Source of the DNA: AG41 sp035943095
GTDB lineage: Bacteria > Gemmatimonadota > Gemmatimonadetes > Gemmatimonadales > GWC2-71-9
Direction of reading: 5' to 3'
DNA length: 16,677 nt
Assembly (NCBI GenBank): GCA_035943095.1
Contig: DASZCN010000075.1
Span: forward strand, 1-16,677
Each line of letters starts with the position of its first letter. Within the stretch, counting starts at the first letter, position 1. The notes beneath the pieces were generated by a model that was given only the letters and a program-made list of their open reading frames with translations, searched no databases and had not been told where the DNA came from. The translations under genes and the position numbers were made by a program. Below are positions 6,628 through 13,391 of the stretch, piece after piece.

Positions 6628-7550
6628 GCGGCGCTCTCAAGCTGGGCACCCGCGGCAGCGAGCTCGCGTTGTGGCAGGCCAAATGGGTGCAAACGACGCT
6701 CGCCCGGAACGGCATCACCGCGGAGCTGGAAATCATCAAGACACAAGGCGACGCCGACGTGGACCGCCCGCTGCACCTGCTCGAGGGAAAGGGCTTCTTC
6801 ACCAAAGAAATCGAGCAAGCCCTGATGGACGGCCGCATCGATGTCGCGGTGCACTCGCTCAAGGATCTGCCGACCAGACTGCCGGACGGATTGGCGCTCG
6901 CGGCGGTGCCGGCACGCGCCGACCCCGCCGATGTGCTCGTGACGCGAGCAGCTGGGGTCGGGTCGCTCGCCGGCCTGGGGTCGGGCGTCCGTATCGGTAC
7001 GTCGAGCCTGCGACGCACGGCGCAGATCCGCTACCTGCGGGCGGATCTCGACGTCGTGCCGCTGCGCGGCAATGTCCCGACACGGCTTCGCAAGGTCCAG
7101 GAGGGACTGGACGGACTCGACGCCGCGGTCTTGGCCCGCGCGGGGCTCGAGCGGCTCGGACTCGCCGGTGCAGCGGTCGCACGGCTCGACCCGCTGGAAG
7201 TGATGCCCGCCCCGGGGCAGGGAGCGCTCGGGCTCGAGGTCCGCGTCGACGACCGCAAGATTCGCGCGGCGCTCGCGCCGCTCGGAGACGCGAGGAGCGC
7301 AGGGGCCGTGGCGGCCGAGCGCACGCTCCTGGCGGCACTCGAGGGCGGTTGCCAGGCGCCGGTCGCAGCCTACTGTGGGAGCGGGGAGCAGGGAGCAGGG
7401 AGCACGCTGTTCGGGAGGGTTACGGCGCTGGATGGGTCTGTCCAGATCACGGCTTCCGCCGATGTGGACGAGCGCGACCCTGCGGCCGCGGGGGTCCTGG
7501 TGGCGGACTTGCTCCGCGCTCACGGCGCGTCAAGATTGCTCGGCCGATGA
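6624..7550 (+). CDS. hemC: Porphobilinogen deaminase (hydroxymethylbilane synthase) HemC
   Basis: Polymerises four porphobilinogen units into hydroxymethylbilane using a covalently bound dipyrromethane cofactor. The 308-residue protein shows GTRGSELALWQA (8-19), HSLKDLPT (77-84, with catalytic D81), RIGTSSLRRTAQI (123-135), PLRGNVPTRL (146-155), PAPGQGALGLEVR (195-207) and EGGCQAPVAAYC (240-251), where C243 is the cofactor-binding cysteine. Start is GTG 6624 with GGAGGAG upstream, in a 4-nt overlap with hemD. Unusual: right after the cofactor loop the residues GSGEQGAGS are encoded by a tandem 7-bp repeat (7377-7404), an apparent insertion in domain 3. HemB follows with an ATGA overlap. Confidence 0.96.
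   Translation: MSGALKLGTRGSELALWQAKWVQTTLARNGITAELEIIKTQGDADVDRPLHLLEGKGFFTKEIEQALMDGRIDVAVHSLKDLPTRLPDGLALAAVPARADPADVLVTRAAGVGSLAGLGSGVRIGTSSLRRTAQIRYLRADLDVVPLRGNVPTRLRKVQEGLDGLDAAVLARAGLERLGLAGAAVARLDPLEVMPAPGQGALGLEVRVDDRKIRAALAPLGDARSAGAVAAERTLLAALEGGCQAPVAAYCGSGEQGAGSTLFGRVTALDGSVQITASADVDERDPAAAGVLVADLLRAHGASRLLGR
7377..7404 (+). repeat. Tandem 7-bp repeat inside hemC
   Basis: Three exact GGGAGCA units (7384-7404) are preceded by GGGAGCG (7377-7383), one base different. The unit is not a multiple of three, so each copy is read in a different phase (GSGEQGAGS), and gain or loss of one unit would shift the hemC frame before its last ~50 codons. Confidence 0.88.
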
Positions 7551-8518
7551 GCCAATACCCCACTCGCCGGATGCGCCGGCTACGCCGCACGGCGGCGCTG
7601 CGCCGGCTGGTTCAGGAAACGCATCTCGTGCCCTCGCAGCTCGTGTGGCCGCTGTTCGCGTGCCACGGCGAGGGCGTGCGACAGGAGGTCGCCACCCTGC
7701 CCGGTGTTTACCAGACGTCGGTCGACGAGCTCGTCAAGGATGCCGAGCGGGCGGAGCGCCTGGGGCTCGGGGGAATCATTCTCTTTGGCCTGCCGGCCGC
7801 CAAGGACGCCACCGGCTCCGAAGCGTACGACGAGCAGGGCATCGTCCAGCAGGCGGTGCGGGCGGTGAAGCGCGCGACGCCGGAGCTCCTGGTGATCGGT
7901 GACGCGTGCTTGTGCGAGTACACCGACCACGGGCATTGCGGCGTGGTGCACGACGGCGAGGTCGACAACGACGCGTCGGTGTATCTGCTCGGCAAGGTAG
8001 CGGTGACGCAGGCGCGCGCCGGCATCGATATCGTGGCGCCGAGCGACATGATGGACGGCCGGGTGGCGGGCATTCGCAAAGCGCTCGACGCGGGAGGGTT
8101 TGCCCGCGTGCCGATCATGTCGTACGCCGCGAAGATGGCCTCGGCGTTCTACGGACCCTTTCGCGAGGCGGCGGGCTCGACGCCGCAATTCGGCGATCGC
8201 CAGTCCTACCAGATGCAGGGCACCAACGGCGATGAAGCGATGAAGGAAATCCAGCTCGACCTGGCGGAGGGTGCGGACATCATCCTGGTGAAGCCCGCGC
8301 TGCCGTGCCTCGATCTCATCCGCCGCGCCAAGCGGCAGTTCGGGTCGCCGCTCGCGGCGTATCAGGTGAGTGGGGAGTATGCGATGATCAAGGCGGCCGC
8401 GGCGCGCGGCATGCTCGACGAGGCGCGCGCCATGTGGGAAACACTGTACGCGATCCGTCGGGCGGGGGCGGACATCGTGCTCAGCTACTTCGCGCCCTGC
8501 GCGGCGGAATTGCTCTAA
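7547..8518 (+). CDS. hemB: Porphobilinogen synthase (delta-aminolevulinate dehydratase) HemB
   Basis: Condenses two 5-aminolevulinate molecules to porphobilinogen, the HemC substrate. In 323 residues it has the zinc-type active-site cysteines in DACLCEYTDHGHC (C121, C123, C131) and the two Schiff-base lysines K196 (MSYAAKMASAFYGPF) and K249 (ILVKPALP). The presence of all three cysteines places it in the zinc-dependent class rather than the magnesium-only class that has aspartates there. The ATG overlaps the hemC stop by 4 nt. Its TAA stop shares bases with the TAG of the convergent aquaporin gene. HemA and hemL, which would supply aminolevulinate, are not in the window. Confidence 0.97.
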   Translation: MSQYPTRRMRRLRRTAALRRLVQETHLVPSQLVWPLFACHGEGVRQEVATLPGVYQTSVDELVKDAERAERLGLGGIILFGLPAAKDATGSEAYDEQGIVQQAVRAVKRATPELLVIGDACLCEYTDHGHCGVVHDGEVDNDASVYLLGKVAVTQARAGIDIVAPSDMMDGRVAGIRKALDAGGFARVPIMSYAAKMASAFYGPFREAAGSTPQFGDRQSYQMQGTNGDEAMKEIQLDLAEGADIILVKPALPCLDLIRRAKRQFGSPLAAYQVSGEYAMIKAAAARGMLDEARAMWETLYAIRRAGADIVLSYFAPCAAELL

Positions 8519-9198
8519 CGGCGCGGCAGCAACACCGCCTTCCACAGACCGCCGGCGATGGCGGCGCCGATCAATGGGCCGATCCAGTACACGGCGTGCG
8601 CGTCCCACTGCCCGGCGACCACCGCGGGCCCGAAGGCCCGTGCCGGGTTCATGACCGCACCGGTGAAGCTCCCCCCGACCAGGACGTCGACGAAGATCGC
8701 GAGGCCGATCCCAAACCCAGCGATCTTGGGCGCTTCGGTAGACACCGCCGTCCCAAACACGGCGCTCACCAGGAAGAACGTGAGCAGGGCTTCGATCCAT
8801 ACGCCCTGCATGAAGGTCACCTCGCTCGCGAGCCGCGGCGTGCCCACGAGGGCGGTCGCCACGGCCACGTGCGGCAGCAGCGCCTTCACGAGGGCGGCGC
8901 CCGCGACGGCGCCCAACAGCTGGACGGCGACGTACGGCCCGACGAGCCGGCCATCGAACCTGTTCGCGATCCACAGGGCCACGGTCACCGCGGGGTTCAT
9001 GTGGCCGCCGGAGATACTCATCGTCATCGATACGATGACCGCCATGCCGACACCGTGCGCCAACGCGACGCCGAGTGGCCCGATGCTACCGGCCGTAGGT
9101 CCGTTGGCGATAAACGCCACGAAACTCCCGGCCCCGAGGAACACGAACAGCAGAGTGCCGACGAACTCGGCCGTGAGCGGCCGCAGCTGCTGAGACAT
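8515..9198 (-). CDS. Aquaporin (MIP family), TIP-like in its second half
   Basis: A 227-residue channel, the usual size of a bacterial aquaporin, with six membrane segments and both half-helix motifs: SGGHMNPAVT in loop B and GAVMNPARAFGP in loop E. The second NPAR lacks the following aspartate typical of GlpF-type glycerol facilitators. The helix-5/loop-E stretch LVGGSFTGAVMNPARAFGPAVV resembles plant tonoplast intrinsic proteins, and the position of the selectivity-filter histidine of AqpZ is hydrophobic here. Such pores often pass ammonia, urea or hydrogen peroxide besides water; this is inference from a by-eye alignment. The start has GAGGG 7 nt upstream. It lies 43 nt after the ketosynthase gene and has a candidate promoter of its own inside that gene's end. 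Confidence 0.92.
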   Translation of the reverse strand: MSQQLRPLTAEFVGTLLFVFLGAGSFVAFIANGPTAGSIGPLGVALAHGVGMAVIVSMTMSISGGHMNPAVTVALWIANRFDGRLVGPYVAVQLLGAVAGAALVKALLPHVAVATALVGTPRLASEVTFMQGVWIEALLTFFLVSAVFGTAVSTEAPKIAGFGIGLAIFVDVLVGGSFTGAVMNPARAFGPAVVAGQWDAHAVYWIGPLIGAAIAGGLWKAVLLPRR

Positions 9199-9228
9199 CG
9201 CGAAACCCTCGAAGTTGGACGCCGCGCC

Positions 9229-9256
9229 AATCTACTCGGCGCTACGCTCGCCGCAA
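9229..9256 (-). promoter_or_regulatory. Candidate internal promoter for the aquaporin gene
   Basis: On the minus strand, TTGCGG (9256-9251) and TAGATT (9234-9229) are 16 nt apart, and the -10 lies 30 nt before the ATG. The -35 falls within the last codons of the ketosynthase gene. TAGATT is the same hexamer seen in the hemD/TPR palindrome. Confidence 0.35.
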
Positions 9257-10486
9257 CACCACCGCGGCGTTGATGCCGCCGAATCCGAAGGAGTTGGTGA
9301 GGATCACATCCGGTGATGCGGCACGCCCGTCGCCGCGCAGGCAGTCGAGATCGCAGGCCGGGTCCGGTCGCTCGAGGTTGATGGTGGGCGGAAGCCAGCG
9401 CCGCTCCATCGCGAGCGCGCAGATTGCCGCTTCGATCGCGCCGCTCGCGCCGAGGGCATGGCCGTAATAGCCCTTCGTCCCGCTGACGCTCAGCCGATAC
9501 GCGTGGTCGCCGAACACCTGCTTGATCGCGGTGGTTTCGGTGGAGTCGTTGAGGGGCGTCGACGAGCCGTGCGCGTTGATGTAGCCGACTTCCGCAGGCT
9601 CGGCGTGCGCGTCCGCCAACGCGAGCTGCATCGCACGCGCCGCCTGCCGACCGTCGGGGCGGGGGGCGGTCATGTGATACGCGTCGTTCGTGAACCCGAA
9701 GCCCGCGAGCTCCGCATAGATCTTCGCCCCGCGCGCCACCGCCCGGCTCCGCTCCTCGAGCACCAGCACCGCCGCGCCCTCGCCCATCACGAAGCCGTCG
9801 CGATCCTCGTCGAACGGTCGCGAGGCGTGCGCCGGATCGTCGTTCCGGGTGCTCATGGCGCGGATCACGCTGAACGCCGCATAGGTCATCGGGGCGAGCG
9901 GCGCTTCGGCTCCGCCTGCGAGCATCACGTCCGCCCGCCCCGCGCGGATCGCGTGGAACGCCTCCCCCACGGCGATCGTCCCCGAGGCGCAGCTCATGGC
10001 GTTGGTGGAATTCGGTCCCGTGAATCCGAACTCGATGGCGATGTTGCAGCTCGCGGCGCCGGGGAAGACGGCCAGCGCGAGCGCGGGATCAAGCCCGCGC
10101 GGGCCGTCCGCGTAGAAGCTCGCCACCTGCGACTCGGCGAACGCCACGCCCCCGAGCGCCGAGCCCATCATCGCGCCCACCTGATCCCGGTCTTCGCGCG
10201 CCGGGTCGAGCTCGGCGTCCGCGAGCGCGAACCGCGCGCTCGTCACGGCGAGCTGGGAGAATCGGTCGAGCCGCTTGGCCCGCTTGGCATCGAGATGGTC
10301 TTGCGGGCGAAAGTCGGGAATCTCGGCGGCGATGCGACTGCGAAACGGCTCCGCGTCGAACCGCGTGATCCGGCGTACTGCCGATGTCCGGGCGGCGAGG
10401 CCCGCCCACAGCCCCTCCGCCGCCGTGCCGATCGGCGTCACCGCGCCGACACCCGTGATGACGACCCGCCGCGATCCGTTCTTCAT
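9242..10486 (-). CDS. Beta-ketoacyl-ACP synthase, KAS II (FabF)-like
   Basis: Catalyses decarboxylative Claisen condensation of malonyl-ACP with an acyl thioester. The 414-residue protein has the full C-H-H triad: C166 (AMSCASGT), H306 (NAHGSSTPLND) and H343 (GTKGYYGHALGASG, with K338), plus the C-terminal NSFGFGGINA. The nucleophile motif is SCASG rather than the ACATG of housekeeping FabF. Together with the neighbours, this suggests a dedicated secondary enzyme. The frame is open further upstream, but ATG 10486 gives the normal N-terminus (MKNGSRRVVITGVGAVTPIG) and overlaps the SRPBCC stop by 4 nt. No ACP, chain-length factor, ketoreductase or malonyltransferase is adjacent, so it must borrow a carrier protein. 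A housekeeping FabF role is possible but less likely here. Confidence 0.92.
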   Translation of the reverse strand: MKNGSRRVVITGVGAVTPIGTAAEGLWAGLAARTSAVRRITRFDAEPFRSRIAAEIPDFRPQDHLDAKRAKRLDRFSQLAVTSARFALADAELDPAREDRDQVGAMMGSALGGVAFAESQVASFYADGPRGLDPALALAVFPGAASCNIAIEFGFTGPNSTNAMSCASGTIAVGEAFHAIRAGRADVMLAGGAEAPLAPMTYAAFSVIRAMSTRNDDPAHASRPFDEDRDGFVMGEGAAVLVLEERSRAVARGAKIYAELAGFGFTNDAYHMTAPRPDGRQAARAMQLALADAHAEPAEVGYINAHGSSTPLNDSTETTAIKQVFGDHAYRLSVSGTKGYYGHALGASGAIEAAICALAMERRWLPPTINLERPDPACDLDCLRGDGRAASPDVILTNSFGFGGINAAVVLRRA

Positions 10487-10974
10487 CCTTGCGCCTCCCC
10501 CTCGATGACTTTCTTGATGCCCGCCAGCGTTCGCTTCGCGATCCCATGGATGAACACCGGCCCGATCACCAGGCGCGCCACGAGGGGGCCGACGACCGGC
10601 CACGCGGGACCGGCCCACTCGTGCTCGATCGTGACGTCCACGCCGTGTGGGTGCGCCACCAGCCGCCAGCACACGTCCATTCCGCGCGTGATGCCCCGCA
10701 CGTGTCGGTAGCGGATTTCGTGTGCGCCCGGGTCCACGGTCATCTCCGATACCCACCACGCGGGATAGCGGATCGGGCCGAACGGCCGCCAGGCGGCCAT
10801 CTCCACAGTGTCCGTGCTTCCGTGTTCCCCCTCGCCGCTCCCGCCGTTGGGCCGGTGGAGGAAGCGCACCGAGCGATAATGCGCGAGAATCCGCGGCCAC
10901 CGCTCGACGTTCGTGGCGAGGTCGAACACACGCCCGATCGGCGCACGGATCGTGATCCGGTCCACGGTTTTCAT
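10483..10974 (-). CDS. SRPBCC / polyketide cyclase-dehydrase-like protein
   Basis: A 163-residue START-like fold protein. The N-terminus DRITIRAPIGRVFDLATNVERWPRIL is the usual strand-helix opening of the polyketide cyclase/SRPBCC superfamily. It continues with alternating strands (WWVSEMTVDPGAHEIRYRHV, VDVTIEHEWAG) and a long C-terminal helix (IHGIAKRTLAGIKKVIEGEA). The fold encloses a hydrophobic cavity; members cyclise or aromatise polyketides, or bind lipids and quinones. Placed between a methyltransferase and a ketosynthase with 4-nt overlaps on both sides, a cyclase/aromatase or product-binding role is the natural inference. The fold alone does not prove catalysis. Confidence 0.82.
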   Translation of the reverse strand: MKTVDRITIRAPIGRVFDLATNVERWPRILAHYRSVRFLHRPNGGSGEGEHGSTDTVEMAAWRPFGPIRYPAWWVSEMTVDPGAHEIRYRHVRGITRGMDVCWRLVAHPHGVDVTIEHEWAGPAWPVVGPLVARLVIGPVFIHGIAKRTLAGIKKVIEGEAQG

Positions 10975-11678
10975 GGTCCGGTCGGCTCCCACGCCGCCAC
11001 GATGCGGAAACCGGCTCGATGTCGCGCCCGCGCCGGGACACCCGCCTCGGCAAGCATCGCGTCGAGCTCGAGCCTGGAATACCCACGGCGCAGGGACGTG
11101 ACGGCGTCGTGCCGGGTCACTCCGTCCATCGCGAGTCCGAAACACGCGGCCCACACGCCAGCCATGGCGACCCGCGAGCGACGGAGGTCGGCGAGCACCA
11201 CCGCCCGACGAGCCACGCGATCGAGCTCCGTGATCCAACGCGCGGCCTGGGCCCGCGGCACGTGGTGCAGCACTTGGCTCGCCACGATCACGTCCACCGA
11301 CCGTGATGGAAACGGCAGGGCGCCCCCGTCTGCAACGATCGACGCGAGCGGCTCGTCTCTGCCGTCTCCTCGGGCGAGTCGCGCGGCGGTGCGGTTCCGC
11401 TCGATCCCCACGAGGCGGAGCGCGATCCCATGGCGTCGGGCGGCGCGGGCGGCCGCGCGGGGGATGTCGCCGAGCCCCGTGCCGACGTCGAGCAGCGTCC
11501 ATGGCACCTCATACGTTGCCCGTGGCATGTTGCACGAGCGCCGGAAGAACGGGTCGAGGGCTCCCAATACGGCTCGCGTCCCCCCAAACAGGGTGTTCAG
11601 GCGCGCGATGTCCCGCAGCTCGGTTTGTACGGCGCGGGGGTCGGCCCGCGGATCGTCCAGCAGCTCCGTCCCGATCAT
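10971..11678 (-). CDS. Class I SAM-dependent methyltransferase
   Basis: A 235-residue Rossmann methyltransferase. Motif I LLDVGTGLGD (62-71) binds the SAM methionine part. The acidic strand-2 end IE (92-93) holds the ribose, DGGALPFPSRSVDVIVASQVLHHV (117-140) covers motifs II-III, and the C-terminal half has MDGVTRHDAVTSLRRGYSRLEL. That last region, and the N-terminal LRDIARLNTLFGG, recall methyltransferases that accompany type III polyketide synthases and FAD oxidoreductases in other bacteria; this is recognition from memory. The substrate is unknown. It overlaps the flavin reductase and the SRPBCC gene by 4 nt each. Confidence 0.88.
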   Translation of the reverse strand: MIGTELLDDPRADPRAVQTELRDIARLNTLFGGTRAVLGALDPFFRRSCNMPRATYEVPWTLLDVGTGLGDIPRAAARAARRHGIALRLVGIERNRTAARLARGDGRDEPLASIVADGGALPFPSRSVDVIVASQVLHHVPRAQAARWITELDRVARRAVVLADLRRSRVAMAGVWAACFGLAMDGVTRHDAVTSLRRGYSRLELDAMLAEAGVPARARHRAGFRIVAAWEPTGP

Positions 11679-12157
11679 GTGTCGGCGAGGCCGGTGTAGC
11701 CGCCGCGGTGGTAGATCAGCGGCCGGCGGTCGGAGACGCTGCCGCCCGTGACGAGTCCGAAGAACACAGTATGGTCCCCGCCCGGTGCCTCCGCCTGCTT
11801 CTCACATTCGATGCTCGCCACGGTGCCCTCGATGAGAGGGATGCCGTGCCTCGAGTCCCGGTACGCGACGCCATCGAACCTGTCGGGGTGCTCCGCCGCG
11901 AAGCGTCGGGACAACGCTTCCTGATCGTCCGCGAGCACGTTCAACACGAACCGCTGGGCCGCGCGCAGTGCCGGGTGCATATCGTTCGCCTGGTCGATCG
12001 ACACCAGCACGAGCGGCGGGTGAAGCGAAACCGACGCCACGGAGCTCGCGGTCATTCCGACCGGATGTCCGGCGGCGTCGCGTGTGGTGACGACGGTGAC
12101 GCCGGTCGCGAAACGGCCGAGCACTTGGCGGAACAGAGCTGGATCGGCGCCGGGCAT
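11675..12157 (-). CDS. Flavin reductase-like FMN-binding split-barrel protein
   Basis: A 160-residue protein of the flavin reductase domain family (HpaC/RutF/ActVB type), which reduces FMN or FAD with NAD(P)H for a partner monooxygenase. Signatures are LGRFATGVTVVTT (13-25), GMTASSVASVSLHPPLVLVSID (34-55), GDHTVFFGLV (127-136) and the end PLIYHRGGY (146-154). I chose ATG 12157, where the family motif begins in the usual position; the open frame to 12202 would overlap the upstream flavoprotein gene without adding conserved sequence. It lies 4 nt after the FAD oxidoreductase and overlaps the methyltransferase by 4 nt. A partner for reduced flavin is most easily found in that neighbour. Confidence 0.88.
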   Translation of the reverse strand: MPGADPALFRQVLGRFATGVTVVTTRDAAGHPVGMTASSVASVSLHPPLVLVSIDQANDMHPALRAAQRFVLNVLADDQEALSRRFAAEHPDRFDGVAYRDSRHGIPLIEGTVASIECEKQAEAPGGDHTVFFGLVTGGSVSDRRPLIYHRGGYTGLADT

Positions 12158-12161
12158 ATCG

Positions 12162-13379
12162 TCACCAGATGAGTTGAGCGAGGACGCTCGGAGCCAGCAC
12201 ACGACGCACGGGCACCGTATTGCCGGCCGCGCTCACCAGAAGATCTGCGAGCGCGGGACGCCGCGCCAGGCGACTGACGACCCGGTCCGTGAGGGCCGGC
12301 CAGCCGACGCCCACGCCGATCAGTCGCTCGAGCAGCCATTTTCCGAGGAACGCACACCGCCGCGCGTGCGTGTACCCTCGCAGCCTCGCCGCGGGAATCG
12401 GCCTCCCCGCACTGCCGCCGACCGCAAGGGCGGGGACGATGCAGTCCACCGCGAGCTCGGCGCCGCGCAGCGCGGCGTGAATTCCCTGACCGGTGAACGG
12501 GTCGAAGAAGTCAGCGGCATCGCCCACGAGCAAGGCTCCTCCCCCCGGCGCGACCGCCGTCCGCGACCACTGACCGAACGGACCGGTCGCGAGGACGCTG
12601 CGGACCAGCCGGCGGCGGTCGAACCTGCCCGCGAGCCCCGGGAAGCGGTCGAGCTCCGCGAAGAAGTCGGGCCGGTGGCCCTGTCGCAACCTGCGAACCG
12701 GCACGACGAGAGCCGCGGTTGTGATCCCGTCGCCCACCGGGCCAAGCCCCACATACCCCCGATTGCTCACATGCAACTCGCCCATGCCGTCGACTCCGGC
12801 CACGTCCGTCACGTGCGCGGTGAAGGCCACGCGTCGCGGCGGGGCGGTGCGCACCAGGTCGAGCCGCCGCGCGACGACCGATCGGAGCCCGTCGGCTCCG
12901 ACGGTGACCCGGGCGCGACAGGTCTCGTGTGTACCGTCCGCGGACCGCGCGACGACTCCGGCGACGGCACCACCCTCCCAGATCAGATCGTCGACCATCA
13001 CCTCTTCTCGGACGACGGCACCGGCGCGTGCGGCCGCGGCGACGAGGATCGTGTCGAACGTCGTCCGCGGGAGGGCGAAACTGTACGGCCGTGGAGAGTC
13101 GACGAAGCGGCCGCACATAGTGGCCCCGCCGGGCGCGACCACCTTCATCCCGTAGAGCTTCGCGTGCGCGGCGCCTTCGACTGCCTCGAGCACGTCCGTT
13201 CCGAGGCGGGCGAGGATCGGCGTCGTCGCGGGACTCAGGTATTCGGAGCAGGGCTTCTCGCGAGGGAAGCGGGCGCGGTCGAGGAGCAGCACTCGCGCGC
13301 CGGCGCGCGCGAGCAGCAGCGCGCTGCTCGCGCCCGCGGGGCCGGCCCCCACTACCACGACATCCCACCCGTCCGTCAT
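12162..13379 (-). CDS. FAD-dependent oxidoreductase, geranylgeranyl reductase-like family
   Basis: A 405-residue flavoprotein of the p-hydroxybenzoate hydroxylase fold. Motifs are the N-terminal FAD dinucleotide site VVGAGPAGASSA (9-20), the KPCSEYLSP segment (42-50) at the position of the KPCG motif in geranylgeranyl reductases, GADG (161-164) and the second FAD site GDAADFFDPFTGQGIHAAL (286-304). Members reduce isoprenoid double bonds or hydroxylate or oxidise polyketides and quinones; sequence alone does not decide. The ATG at 13379 lies 12 nt after the DUF92 stop, and an in-frame TTG at 13391 would add four residues. It is not a clear BchP/ChlP, because surrounding residues differ and no other bacteriochlorophyll synthesis gene is adjacent apart from a BchJ-like protein farther away. 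Confidence 0.88.
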   Translation of the reverse strand: MTDGWDVVVVGAGPAGASSALLLARAGARVLLLDRARFPREKPCSEYLSPATTPILARLGTDVLEAVEGAAHAKLYGMKVVAPGGATMCGRFVDSPRPYSFALPRTTFDTILVAAAARAGAVVREEVMVDDLIWEGGAVAGVVARSADGTHETCRARVTVGADGLRSVVARRLDLVRTAPPRRVAFTAHVTDVAGVDGMGELHVSNRGYVGLGPVGDGITTAALVVPVRRLRQGHRPDFFAELDRFPGLAGRFDRRRLVRSVLATGPFGQWSRTAVAPGGGALLVGDAADFFDPFTGQGIHAALRGAELAVDCIVPALAVGGSAGRPIPAARLRGYTHARRCAFLGKWLLERLIGVGVGWPALTDRVVSRLARRPALADLLVSAAGNTVPVRRVLAPSVLAQLIW

Positions 13380-13391
13380 GCAATCCGCCAA

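Noticed and set aside
10487..11086. A 200-residue N-terminal extension of the ketosynthase
   Set aside because: It overlaps the SRPBCC gene in a shifted frame, and ATG 10486 gives the normal KAS N-terminus with a 4-nt overlap.
9458..11751. 417- and 420-codon plus-strand frames opposite the ketosynthase, SRPBCC and methyltransferase genes
   Set aside because: Shadows of genes with complete catalytic motifs; no ribosome sites and no family resemblance.
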